From assembly GCF_017833415.1 (NCBI RefSeq), contig NZ_JAFICC010000012.1:62001-126000 (forward strand): a DNA stretch of 64,000 nucleotides, in the 5' to 3' direction. This document shows, in pieces, positions 49,401 through 56,848 of this stretch. Both the position numbers and the translations under genes were made by a program. Each line of letters starts with the position of its first letter. Position 1 is the first letter of the stretch. The notes under the pieces were generated by a model. The model was not told the DNA's origin, made no database searches, and saw nothing but the letters and a program-made list of their open reading frames with translations. The stretch is from Flavobacterium sp. 1355. Lineage in GTDB: Bacteria; Bacteroidota; Bacteroidia; Flavobacteriales; Flavobacteriaceae.

Positions 49401-49673
49401 ATGAACAAATCAGAATTAATCGATGCTATCGCTGCTGATGCAGGAATCACAAAAGCTGCGGCAAAATTAGCTTTAGAATCTTTTTTAGGTAATGTAGGAA
49501 CTACTTTGAAAAAAGGAGGAAGAATTTCATTAGTAGGTTTCGGATCATGGTCAGTGTCTGCTAGAGCTGCAAGAGACGGTAGAAATCCACAAACTGGAAA
49601 AACTATTAAAATCGCTGCTAAAAATGTAGTGAAATTTAAAGCTGGTGCTGAATTAGAAGGTGCAGTGAACTAA
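49401..49673 (+). CDS. HU-family DNA-binding protein
   Basis: A 90-residue nucleoid protein. It has the HU opening MNKSELIDAIAADAGITKAAAKLALESFL in part, the beta-arm GRNPQTGKTIKI and the final KFKAGAELEGAV. It bends DNA and compacts the chromosome. The near-consensus promoter and strong terminator agree with high expression. It is single and not fused. Confidence 0.96.
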   Translation: MNKSELIDAIAADAGITKAAAKLALESFLGNVGTTLKKGGRISLVGFGSWSVSARAARDGRNPQTGKTIKIAAKNVVKFKAGAELEGAVN

Positions 49674-49705
49674 GTAAGAAAAGTTCTCTAAACTTATATT
49701 ATAAT

Positions 49706-49733
49706 TAAAACCCTCCTTGTGGAGGGTTTTTTT
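49706..49733 (+). terminator. terminator after the HU gene
   Basis: AAAACCCTCC, loop TTGT, GGAGGGTTTTTTT. Confidence 0.92.
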
Positions 49734-49801
49734 ATGCGGTTTAACGATTTTATTGGGTTTTTAAAAATTTTATGACTAAATTTAATAAAAATTGTAGCCG
49801 T

Positions 49802-50362
49802 ATGATTTCAGAAAAATTAAAAAAAGGACACCTGCTTATTGCCGAGCCTTCAATAATTGGAGATTTATCATTCAACAGATCGGTAATTTTATTAGCAGAC
49901 CATAACAAAGAAGGATCAATAGGTTTTATCATTAATAAACCATTAAAATATACTATTAATGATTTAATTCCGGAGATTGATGCTACTTTTAAGATATATA
50001 ACGGGGGGCCTGTAGAACAGGACAATCTTTATTTCATTCACAATATTCCAGAGTTAATCCCGAATAGTGTCGAGATTTCTAATGGGATTTATTGGGGAGG
50101 GGATTTTGAATCAACCAAAGATTTAATAAACAACGGATCTATTAGTAAAAATAATATTCGCTTTTTCTTAGGTTATACCGGTTGGGACGAAAATCAGCTT
50201 GAGAATGAGATGCAGGGAAACTCCTGGATTATTGCCGATAATAATTATAAAAACAAAATTATCGGAAAATCTACCACTCATTTTTGGAAAGAACAAATAA
50301 TTGAGCTGGGCGGGGATTATCTTATTTGGTCAAATGCACCTGAAAATCCATATCTGAATTAA
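49802..50362 (+). CDS. YqgE/AlgH family protein
   Basis: A 186-residue protein from ATG 49802 (MISEKLKKGHLLIAEPS); the longer frame starting at 49772 would add ten non-homologous residues and is not preferred. The family pattern is FNRSVILLADHNKEGSIGFIINKP, IYNGGPVEQDNLYFIHN and FFLGYTGWDENQLENEM, the last with the conserved GYxGW. The exact function of YqgE/AlgH is not established. It overlaps the convergent aminotransferase gene by four bases at the 3' end. Confidence 0.9.
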   Translation: MISEKLKKGHLLIAEPSIIGDLSFNRSVILLADHNKEGSIGFIINKPLKYTINDLIPEIDATFKIYNGGPVEQDNLYFIHNIPELIPNSVEISNGIYWGGDFESTKDLINNGSISKNNIRFFLGYTGWDENQLENEMQGNSWIIADNNYKNKIIGKSTTHFWKEQIIELGGDYLIWSNAPENPYLN

Positions 50363-51198
50363 TTTTCAGATATAGATTCATTTAGCTTCTGCACTAATAA
50401 ATGAGCCAGATTATTTGTAAACTCTTTTTTTCGATATTTACTTATCGACTGTATCCCTGTGATTACATTTGTAAGGAATAATTCGTCAGCTTTTTGAAGA
50501 TCAAATGGCGAAATTATTTCTTCGGATACTTCTATGTCATTAATTTTCTTAGCCAAAGCTAAAATTTGCTTGCGCATTACTCCATTTAGACAACCTTCTG
50601 AAACTGGTGGAGTTATTAGCTTTTTGCCTGTCACCATGAATAGATTTCCTTGTAATGCCTCTACAACATTCTTTGTATCATTTAACAAAATGCAGTTGTC
50701 TAAGCCGTTTTCGTGTGCATAAATACTTCCGGTAACATTAATTAGTTTGTTGGTTGTTTTAATTGACGACAATAATTGTTTTGTCACATAAAAATCTTTA
50801 TACAAATCAACTTCATAATGTGATGCTTTTAGAGTATATAAAGTATTTTCTAATGCTGTCGCATGAATTAAAAAAGAAACTTCGTTTGTTTTTGGCAAGT
50901 ACAATCCGCCATCATTTCTAAAAACGGTAATTCTGACTCTTGCAGATGCCGAAAGATTATTTTCCTGAACCACTTTTAAAACCTGTTCTTCAAAATATTC
51001 CATTGTAAAGTTCATCGGAATTTCCATTCTGATAACACGCATCGATGCCATTAATCTAAAATAATGATCCTCCAGAAACAAGATTTTATTGTTGATTATT
51101 TTTAGCGTTTCAAAAACACCATCTCCATATAAAAAAGCCCGGTTTTGAGTTAATATATTTTCTTCGCGCTCTATTAAGTTTCCGTTAAAATTGATCAT
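50359..51198 (-). CDS. class IV aminotransferase (PLP-dependent)
   Basis: A 279-residue fold-IV PLP enzyme. The start has YGDGVFETLKI, a class IV signature. The PLP-binding lysine should be in SSIKTTNKLINVTGS. Family landmarks follow: DNCILLNDTKNVVEALQGNLF and PPVSEGCLNGVMRKQI. It could be 4-amino-4-deoxychorismate lyase (PabC), a branched-chain or a D-amino-acid aminotransferase; the text does not decide. The neighbouring genes give no pathway hint. Confidence 0.85.
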   Translation of the reverse strand: MINFNGNLIEREENILTQNRAFLYGDGVFETLKIINNKILFLEDHYFRLMASMRVIRMEIPMNFTMEYFEEQVLKVVQENNLSASARVRITVFRNDGGLYLPKTNEVSFLIHATALENTLYTLKASHYEVDLYKDFYVTKQLLSSIKTTNKLINVTGSIYAHENGLDNCILLNDTKNVVEALQGNLFMVTGKKLITPPVSEGCLNGVMRKQILALAKKINDIEVSEEIISPFDLQKADELFLTNVITGIQSISKYRKKEFTNNLAHLLVQKLNESISEN

Positions 51199-51225
51199 AA
51201 AAAAACCCTGAATTTTGTTCAGGGC
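51199..51225 (-). terminator. terminator after the START-like gene
   Basis: On the reverse strand GCCCTGAA, loop, TTCAGGGTTTTTTT. It lies between the START-like gene and the aminotransferase gene, and its T tract ends one base before the aminotransferase start codon. Confidence 0.8.
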
Positions 51226-51232
51226 AAATATA
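51225..51232 (-). promoter_or_regulatory. -7 box of the aminotransferase gene
   Basis: Reverse strand TATATTTG, exact TAnnTTTG. The transcript would begin within the hairpin of the preceding terminator, so the new transcript would lack the first arm. Confidence 0.5.
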
Positions 51233-51252
51233 AGGGATAAAATAGACTTTTA

Positions 51253-51645
51253 CTAAACAGAACCTATAAGATGTTTAAGGTCTGAGATTTGATTCTCCCA
51301 CAATTGTTTAGCTTCGCCAACTTCTTCTTTTTCTGCAAAATCGACTACCATTAATGAAACATCTTTAGTCAGTTCATCGACTAAAATATGAAGTTCAAAA
51401 AAATATTCAGTATCCTTACTGCTTTCATCAACCCATTTAAACTTTACTTTTTCACCTGTTTTTTTAGACGCAAGACGTGCTTTTTCCTGTGAATCATTCC
51501 AGATGAAAGTAAAAAATTCCCCTCTTGAGTTAACATTGTCAGCAAACCATTCTGATAAACCTGACGGAGTTGATATATATTGATATAATAATTGCGGCGA
51601 AGAATTTATGGGAAACTCGATTTCGTAACGTATTTTTGGATCCAT
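51253..51645 (-). CDS. START-like (SRPBCC) domain protein
   Basis: A 130-residue soluble protein of the SRPBCC / Bet v 1-like helix-grip fold. The opening KIRYEIEFPINSSPQLLYQYISTPSGLSEWFADNV is characteristic, with a beta-rich middle (FTFIWNDSQEKARLASKKTGEKVKFKW in part) and a last helix. It may bind a small lipid or act as a chaperone-like module. Function unknown. There is no signal peptide. It is upstream of the aminotransferase gene, separated by a terminator. Confidence 0.85.
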   Translation of the reverse strand: MDPKIRYEIEFPINSSPQLLYQYISTPSGLSEWFADNVNSRGEFFTFIWNDSQEKARLASKKTGEKVKFKWVDESSKDTEYFFELHILVDELTKDVSLMVVDFAEKEEVGEAKQLWENQISDLKHLIGSV

Positions 51646-51732
51646 GTGCTACTTTTAATTTTTTCGAAATATAAGAATATATGTCCAAAAACAATGCGTT
51701 TTTAAAAATATTTTTTTTTCTTCATTTTATTC

Positions 51733-51762
51733 TTGTAAGCTTTAATATTATTTCTATCTTTG
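51733..51762 (+). promoter_or_regulatory. tRNA-Met promoter
   Basis: TTG (51733-51735), exactly 19 bases, then TATCTTTG (51755-51762), a perfect promoter match. Confidence 0.85.
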
Positions 51763-51797
51763 CACCCGCAATAAGGAACATTCCTAAATGCAGTCTT

Positions 51798-51871
51798 GGC
51801 GAGGTAGCTCAGTTGGTTAGAGCGCAGGATTCATAACCCTGAGGTCACGGGTTCAACTCCCGTCCTCGCTA
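51798..51871 (+). tRNA. tRNA-Met (anticodon CAT)
   Basis: A 74-nt cloverleaf: acceptor arm GGCGAGG / CCTCGCT (last pair G-T), D arm GCTC...GAGC, anticodon loop TTCATAA with CAT at the centre, T arm ACGGG / CCCGT around TTCAACT. The CCA end is not encoded. The G1-T72 pair rather than a C1-A72 mismatch argues for an elongator rather than an initiator tRNA, although a tRNA-Ile with modified CAT cannot be ruled out by sequence alone. Confidence 0.93.
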
Positions 51872-51879
51872 CAAAAGAT

Positions 51880-51915
51880 AAACCCTTAAACAGTAAATGT
51901 TTAAGGGTTTTTTAT
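51880..51915 (+). terminator. terminator after tRNA-Met
   Basis: AAACCCTTAAACA and TGTTTAAGGGTTT with a short loop GTAAA, followed by T residues. Confidence 0.88.
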
Positions 51916-52046
51916 TTGAAATAATTTCGATTCGGTTCGTAAATTGGAGTCCAAAACTTAAAAAAAATGCAAATACAATTTAAAAGTAAATATATTTATC
52001 ATACCTGAACTTTTGTATTACACTGAGTTATTTTTTTATTTTTTTC

Positions 52047-52054
52047 TACTTTTG
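52047..52054 (+). promoter_or_regulatory. -7 box of the 83-residue hypothetical gene
   Basis: TACTTTTG, exact TAnnTTTG, 22 bases before the start codon. Confidence 0.45.
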
Positions 52055-52076
52055 CAAACGAAGTAATTTACAACAA

Positions 52077-52328
52077 ATGGATATAGTCAAATTTAAAATC
52101 ACATCAAAAACAATAAAAGTAGAAGTACGCAATTCGAATAATTATGTTTTTAACTTTAATACAGCTTTAGATATTGCTAAAGAAGATAAAGATGTTTTAT
52201 TAAAACTATACCATGCTCTTGACCTTCTTTTTAAAAAGGAAAACCCTGGTGAAGTAAAAAATTACATTTCGCCCAACCAAACCAATATACTGGACCAGAT
52301 TTCGGCTGCTGATAATTTAGAAATATAA
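52077..52328 (+). CDS. small hypothetical protein
   Basis: An 83-residue protein with no signal peptide or membrane segment. It starts MDIVKFKITSKTIKVEV, a strand-rich part, and continues with helices (EDKDVLLKLYHALDLLFKKENP). I do not recognise the family. A good -7 box 22 bases upstream and a sensible amino-acid composition support that it is real. It lies downstream of tRNA-Met. Confidence 0.6.
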   Translation: MDIVKFKITSKTIKVEVRNSNNYVFNFNTALDIAKEDKDVLLKLYHALDLLFKKENPGEVKNYISPNQTNILDQISAADNLEI

Positions 52329-52437
52329 ACAAAGTCACTTTAGGTAAAGGCATTACTCAATTTCTTGCAAACAGGTATACATGTGAATTAAATAAGAAAA
52401 TCAACTTATCATGTAAGGATCTCATTTTCAGTGGGTG

Positions 52438-52445
52438 TAAATTTG
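52438..52445 (+). promoter_or_regulatory. -7 box of the 70-residue hypothetical gene
   Basis: TAAATTTG, exact TAnnTTTG, 28 bases before the start codon at 52474. Confidence 0.4.
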
Positions 52446-52473
52446 AACATTATTAATCCAATACTACACCCCC

Positions 52474-52686
52474 ATGAAAAATTCAACTATAAACTTCAGC
52501 TGTCCTATTTCTAATACCCGGCTTTTTACATCAGAAAAAAATAATGATTTAGTTTATGTAAAATCATATAAAGGAGACTGGGGAGACTGGGACGAACAGC
52601 CTCTTTGCGCAATTAACGACACAGAGGATTTAGATCTCGCAATCTCTTCTAAAGAAGACCTGACAATTAATGACAACTTCTGTTAA
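52474..52686 (+). CDS. small hypothetical protein with paired Cys
   Basis: A 70-residue protein (MKNSTINFSCPISNTRLFTS...). It is acidic and has Cys10, Cys45 and Cys70, the last as terminal residue. There is no signal peptide; I know no family. It has a plausible promoter but no neighbours that explain it. Could be a real small gene or a chance open frame. Confidence 0.4.
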   Translation: MKNSTINFSCPISNTRLFTSEKNNDLVYVKSYKGDWGDWDEQPLCAINDTEDLDLAISSKEDLTINDNFC

Positions 52687-53016
52687 GAAATTTAGTCATT
52701 TTAATAAATAAAATTACTTCTTTGCCATTTAGCTAATCTATATAAGATTAGCTTTATTTTTTATATTAGTTTCTTCGGAGTATATATTGTTTGTGTGAGG
52801 AAAGCCTTTTAAGCTTTAGATTCTGCTTGCCAAATCACTTCCATTTGTAGGCCATGATTTTTTTATGAAACAAATTGCAAACAAATAAACCAAAACTTGT
52901 TTTCACAGTAAATCCTTAGGTATTTTTTCTTTAAAAATAATATTACAAAAATTCTTAATTTAGCTAAAAAGTAAAAATAGTTTCAAATTACTTTGCTTTA
53001 ACTTAACGAAACAAAC
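52687..53016. other. intergenic stretch, no gene seen
   Basis: The 330-base gap before the VOC gene is AT-rich and has no credible open frame, tRNA or terminator that I can support. A weak TTACTTTG at 52989-52996 is one base short of a -7 box. Confidence 0.4.
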
Positions 53017-53394
53017 ATGAAAAAAGTAACAGGCATAGGTGGCATTTTTTTTAAATGCAACGATCCAAATAAAATGAGAGAATGGTACAAAACACATCTC
53101 GGCTTTGATACGAACGATTATGGTGCAACTTTTGAATGGAAAGACAAATCTGATCCGTCAATTAATGGTTCTACTCAATGGAGCCCGTTTCCGGAGACAA
53201 CAAAATATTTTGAGCCATCTACCAAAGATTTCATGATTAACTACAGGGTGGCAGATTTGGAGGCGTTGGTTGTTGAGCTAAAAAAAGAAGGTGTAATTAT
53301 TGTTGACGAGATACAAACTTATGACTACGGAAAGTTTATTCATATTATTGATATTGAAGGAAACAAGATTGAATTGTGGGAACCTAAAGATTAA
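53017..53394 (+). CDS. VOC family protein (glyoxalase-like)
   Basis: A 125-residue single vicinal-oxygen-chelate domain protein. It has the usual opening GIGGIFFKCNDPNKMREWYKTHLGF and C-terminal strand HIIDIEGNKIELWEPK, with Glu in the metal-ligand position ELWEP. It may be a glyoxalase, dioxygenase-like or antibiotic-binding relative; the sequence does not decide. It is 26 bases upstream of DUF2200, so they are probably cotranscribed. Confidence 0.88.
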   Translation: MKKVTGIGGIFFKCNDPNKMREWYKTHLGFDTNDYGATFEWKDKSDPSINGSTQWSPFPETTKYFEPSTKDFMINYRVADLEALVVELKKEGVIIVDEIQTYDYGKFIHIIDIEGNKIELWEPKD

Positions 53395-53420
53395 ATCATA
53401 CAGCTAAAAAGAGTTTAATT

Positions 53421-53771
53421 ATGGAAAATCATAGAATTTTTACAACTTCATTTGCCAGTGTTTATCCCCATTATATTGCTAAAGCAGAAAAAAAAGGCCG
53501 CACAAAGGAAGAGGTGGATACTATAATTTTCTGGCTGACAGGATATAACGAACCACAGCTTCAGACGCTGATCGATAACAAAACTGATTTTGAAACTTTT
53601 TTTGCAAATGCACCACAAATGAATCAGAATGTATCCAAAATTACCGGTGTAATTTGTGGTTACCGGATTGAAGAAATTGAAAATAAACTCATGCAAAAAA
53701 TTCGTTATTTAGACAAGCTAATTGATGAATTGGCTAAAGGAAAAGTGATGGAGAAAATTTTGAGGAATTAG
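53421..53771 (+). CDS. DUF2200 domain protein
   Basis: A 116-residue protein matching DUF2200: FTTSFASVYPHYIAKAEKKGRTKEEVDTIIFWLTGY and NVSKITGVICGYRIEEIENKLMQKIRYLDKLIDELAKG are the usual blocks (quoted in part). Function unknown; the shape fits a small MerR-independent regulatory or stress protein but nothing is established. It follows the VOC gene in one operon and is followed by two terminators. Confidence 0.88.
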   Translation: MENHRIFTTSFASVYPHYIAKAEKKGRTKEEVDTIIFWLTGYNEPQLQTLIDNKTDFETFFANAPQMNQNVSKITGVICGYRIEEIENKLMQKIRYLDKLIDELAKGKVMEKILRN

Positions 53772-53784
53772 ATTTACATACCTT

Positions 53785-53820
53785 AATAAACGGACTAGTA
53801 TACTAGTCCGTTTATTTTTT
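53785..53820 (+). terminator. terminator 1 after DUF2200
   Basis: A 32-base perfect palindrome, AATAAACGGACTAGTA and its complement TACTAGTCCGTTTATT, followed by T residues. Confidence 0.85.
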
Positions 53821-53829
53821 TATTGTTAA

Positions 53830-53860
53830 CTAAAAAACACGTATTTATACGTGCTTTTTT
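53830..53860 (+). terminator. terminator 2 after DUF2200
   Basis: AAAAACACGTATTTATACGTGCTTTTTT: a 6-bp core CACGTA/TACGTG and a T tract, 10 bases after the first hairpin. Confidence 0.8.
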
Positions 53861-53994
53861 ATTAGCAATAAAAACGATTTTTGTAATCAAATACAAATAA
53901 TCACAACTATTTTTTAATAAAACAAAAGATATACAGAGATAAAGAAAGCCAGAATCACAAAAAGACAAACTATTACAATTAAACAAATCAAACT

Positions 53995-54369
53995 ATGGAA
54001 CATCTTTGGTGTTGGCGATGTAAAATGGAAGTTCCGATGTTAAATGAGGATGAGCATAAAATGGCTTCTAAACTCTACCGACATGGTTTTGAAACCGGAA
54101 AATGTAATATGACAAGGCAGGAACGTTTTAAAGATCTTCTGGAATATTATAAGGAATTAACCGATTACGAAGAAACAGAACCCAATGCTATAATGCATCA
54201 CAGAATTGAATTGTATGGCCCGCCCTGCGAAAGCTGTTCTAAACCTTATCGAACTCCGAAGGCGTCTTTTTGTGCTGCCTGCGGACATAAAAGACTTAAC
54301 TTTCTTAACAACACTATTTTGCAGAATACAGAGCAAAAATGGTGGCATAAAATTTTGACTGCGAATTAG
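53995..54369 (+). CDS. zinc-ribbon-like protein
   Basis: A 124-residue protein with three CxxC pairs: Cys6/Cys9 at the N-terminus, Cys78/Cys81 and Cys93/Cys96 near the C-terminus, plus Cys37. The last two pairs look like a zinc ribbon (CESCSKPYRTPKASFCAACGHKR in part). The middle part is helical and charged. No known family was recognised. There is no clear partner; it is preceded by two terminators and followed by a CTCAG-type repeat. Confidence 0.75.
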   Translation: MEHLWCWRCKMEVPMLNEDEHKMASKLYRHGFETGKCNMTRQERFKDLLEYYKELTDYEETEPNAIMHHRIELYGPPCESCSKPYRTPKASFCAACGHKRLNFLNNTILQNTEQKWWHKILTAN

Positions 54370-54373
54370 TTCC

Positions 54374-54446
54374 GGTCTCAGTTTGAAGTCTCAGTTCATA
54401 ATTTGCAAATTCATTTGGGGATGAATATTGTACTGGAACTGAGACT
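54374..54446. repeat. GTCTCAGTT inverted intergenic repeat
   Basis: The left side reads GTCTCAGTTTGA then AGTCTCAGTTCA, two 12-base units, and the right side GGAACTGAGACT is their inverse. It starts five bases after the stop codon of the zinc-ribbon gene. Confidence 0.65.
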
Positions 54447-54506
54447 AAAAAACTAAAAAATGAGTTAAAAATATATTCTTCTTACAAGTTTATACACAAT
54501 AAAAAA

Positions 54507-54514
54507 TACTTTTG
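54507..54514 (+). promoter_or_regulatory. -7 box of the DUF6642-like gene
   Basis: TACTTTTG, exact TAnnTTTG. It overlaps the alternative TTG start at 54512, so that start is excluded and ATG 54569 is preferred. Confidence 0.5.
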
Positions 54515-54568
54515 CTAATTGAAAAATTTAGGGACCGTCAATCTCTAACAAAATCAGAAACAAAAGTA

Positions 54569-55132
54569 ATGGATAGCGAAAAATTTATATTTTGCCTTGA
54601 AGGCGTCCCGGATATAGAAATTCAAATCACAACAAATGTCGTAAAATGCCTTGAGGAATTAGCCATTGATCAGGGAATTGCAAGTATCCATAAAACCTGC
54701 GATACGATAGAAGGACTAGAAGAAAGCCTGAATATCCTACTCTATGAAGATCATAATTTTAAAGATTATGAAATCATTTATCTGGCAATGCCTGGCCAGG
54801 AAAACAATATTTGCCTGCACGATTACTACTATAGTCTGGTAGAAATTGCCGAACTTTTTGAGGGTAAAATGAAAGGAAAGATTATTCATTTTGCCAATCT
54901 TAAAATCTTAGATTTAACCAACGACGAAGCACAATATTTTCTTGACATAACCGGCGCACGTGCTATTTCGGGTTATGGCTCTACATATAATAAAATTGCG
55001 AGCTGCAGCACAATTGACAAAGCCTTTTTTAGTTTATATCAGGACAATGATGATCTTACAGAAGTAGTAGAAGAATTGTATCAGAAACATTACAATCTTT
55101 GCAAACTGCTCGATTTTAGATTGTATTATTAA
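54569..55132 (+). CDS. DUF6642-like protein
   Basis: About 187 residues from ATG 54569 (MDSEKFIFCLEGVPDIEI). It has CLEG at the start, HKTCDTIEGLEESLNILLYEDHNFKDYEIIYLAMPGQENNIC in the middle (quoted in part), HFANLKIL and GARAISGYGSTYNKIAS later, and a helical C-terminus. This is the pattern I associate with DUF6642, a small family of unknown function with a CHAT-like or caspase-like look that I cannot confirm. It is the last gene before the polysaccharide operon's terminator. Confidence 0.65.
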   Translation: MDSEKFIFCLEGVPDIEIQITTNVVKCLEELAIDQGIASIHKTCDTIEGLEESLNILLYEDHNFKDYEIIYLAMPGQENNICLHDYYYSLVEIAELFEGKMKGKIIHFANLKILDLTNDEAQYFLDITGARAISGYGSTYNKIASCSTIDKAFFSLYQDNDDLTEVVEELYQKHYNLCKLLDFRLYY

Positions 55133-55198
55133 ATAATATATCATTCAAAATTGGAATTCCTTAGCCGGAACAGCCGTTTTTAGTAACCAAAACTAAAA

Positions 55199-55241
55199 CC
55201 AAAAAAAGAAGAGGAATACTCAAAAGCATCCCTCTTCTTAA
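55199..55241 (-). terminator. terminator of the SusC-SusD-DUF5123 operon
   Basis: Reverse strand AAGAAGAGGGATGC, loop, then GTATTCCTCTTCTT and a T tract; about 20 bases after the DUF5123 stop codon. Confidence 0.8.
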
Positions 55242-55260
55242 ACTAACTACATGAATTATT

Positions 55261-56832
55261 TTAATTTATCCAACGCGGATCACCAATATTATTATCTATC
55301 AAAGTTTGATTACCAACTTTAAAATTGCCTGTTGCAGCGTCCATAAATTGTGGATTTGCTACAGTTCCAGATGCATCAATTTTATTTCCTGAAATTGTTG
55401 CATCCATAAAGCTGGCTGCATTATAATAATAATTTTGAGAAAATGTCGGAGTAAATGTTGCTGACTGGTTTGAATAAAGTGCCGTTGTTTCTGTAATCAA
55501 AGTATTTTTTACTGTTGATGCATTTCCATTAAAACGAATATATAAAATTCTTCTTGGTGTTACATTGGTCGAAACTTTATATAAAGTACAGTGGTCAATT
55601 AGGACATTAGTTGTCAATCCCGTACCGCTGAAACCTGAAGCAGCGTCTACACGAACAAAATCCCTGAAAGCTGAGCACGTATCAAAGGTACTGTTCTTAA
55701 CAACAATACTTGCTGCGTAGGTATTTCTGAAATCAATAAGATCTGCTTGTACAGTATTATTTACGTTCCTGACGATACTGTTATCGATTGTAAATGAAGA
55801 TAACTTTGACCCACTAACAGATGCATACAGTAATGCACGATCATAATCATGAATTACGCAGCCACTAATTAACACATCATTATAAGTAGTATTTGCATCA
55901 GCCAGAGTAACAGCATGAGCATCTGTGATTCCTGTTCCGTCCAAATTCAGATCGATTAAGGATAGATTAACAGTTCCTGCTTTCACTGTAAATTTGGCAT
56001 ATATAACCGGTTTATTATAACTACGCAAACCTCTTATTGTGATTGATTTATTCAATATAATTTCACTGCTTGCAATTTTATAATCTCCAGCCTCAAGTAC
56101 CAAAATTGCTCCTGCAGCTGCGTCATTAATTTTAGCAACCAGATCATCTGTTTCCTTAACCAAAATCCCTGTTCCGATGTCAATTGCTGTCGTAAAAGCT
56201 TTATTTCCCCTTTTCTTAGTACCGTTCATCAAATCTGCAGTATAATCGGTTTCGCCCGTTAAACCGCTAACAACAGCAATACCAACTGCCTTTTCTGCCG
56301 ATGTAATGGTGTGTGTAATAGCTCCCGGATTTACTACTATTTGAGTAACATTTATATTTGGGATCCATCTTAATGTAACCTGCTTTGCTTCTATATCTCC
56401 ATCTATAGAAAGAAGGAATGATTGTTCTGACAACGTTGTTGCTGAGACAACTGACCATTTAGAATCTGCTATACCAGTAGCACTCACTGCTTTTACTCTG
56501 ATAGAATAAGCTGTTTCACTTTCTAACGGAACTTGTACCGGCAGCTGATCTGCAGTAACCTCAACCGTTTTATAAATTGTTTTAAATTGAGGATCTTCAC
56601 TGACTTCGATAACATAATTTTCTGCATCTCCATCTTTAATAGTCCAGTTTAATTCAACAGAAGTCTGATTTCTAATCTTTGCTGTGAGTCCGATAGGAGA
56701 AAACTCTCTGCTAACAATCAGGCTATCTATAACTTCTTCATTATAATTTTCGCAACCCGAAAAGGCAATTGCCAGAAGCAATAAGGCTATAAAGCCTTTT
56801 GCCATATCTTTTATTTTTTCCATGATCATCAT
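55261..56832 (-). CDS. DUF5123/pectate-lyase-fold surface lipoprotein
   Basis: About 520 residues with a lipobox (AIAFSGC, Cys27 by the longest frame). The start may be ATG 56823 (MEKIKDMAKGF) instead of 56832. Two fibronectin-III-like modules follow (about 45-220, with the tyrosine-corner style SETAYSIRVKAVSATG), then a right-handed beta-helix (about 230-500) with rung repeats such as SITIRGLRSYNKPVIYAKF and VLIDHCTLYKVS. The pattern fits DUF5123/DUF4957 of pectin-type loci. No lyase or hydrolase catalytic set was seen by eye, so it may bind rather than cut. Third gene of the Sus-like operon. Confidence 0.8.
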   Translation of the reverse strand: MMIMEKIKDMAKGFIALLLLAIAFSGCENYNEEVIDSLIVSREFSPIGLTAKIRNQTSVELNWTIKDGDAENYVIEVSEDPQFKTIYKTVEVTADQLPVQVPLESETAYSIRVKAVSATGIADSKWSVVSATTLSEQSFLLSIDGDIEAKQVTLRWIPNINVTQIVVNPGAITHTITSAEKAVGIAVVSGLTGETDYTADLMNGTKKRGNKAFTTAIDIGTGILVKETDDLVAKINDAAAGAILVLEAGDYKIASSEIILNKSITIRGLRSYNKPVIYAKFTVKAGTVNLSLIDLNLDGTGITDAHAVTLADANTTYNDVLISGCVIHDYDRALLYASVSGSKLSSFTIDNSIVRNVNNTVQADLIDFRNTYAASIVVKNSTFDTCSAFRDFVRVDAASGFSGTGLTTNVLIDHCTLYKVSTNVTPRRILYIRFNGNASTVKNTLITETTALYSNQSATFTPTFSQNYYYNAASFMDATISGNKIDASGTVANPQFMDAATGNFKVGNQTLIDNNIGDPRWIN

Positions 56833-56848
56833 AACTTACAATTGATAA

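Noticed and set aside
51798..51871. Initiator tRNA-fMet
   Set aside because: The first acceptor pair is G-T and not an unpaired C-A, and the three G-C pairs of the initiator anticodon stem are absent.
53785..53860. CRISPR-like repeats
   Set aside because: The two palindromes differ from each other and are not repeated with spacers; they are tandem terminators.
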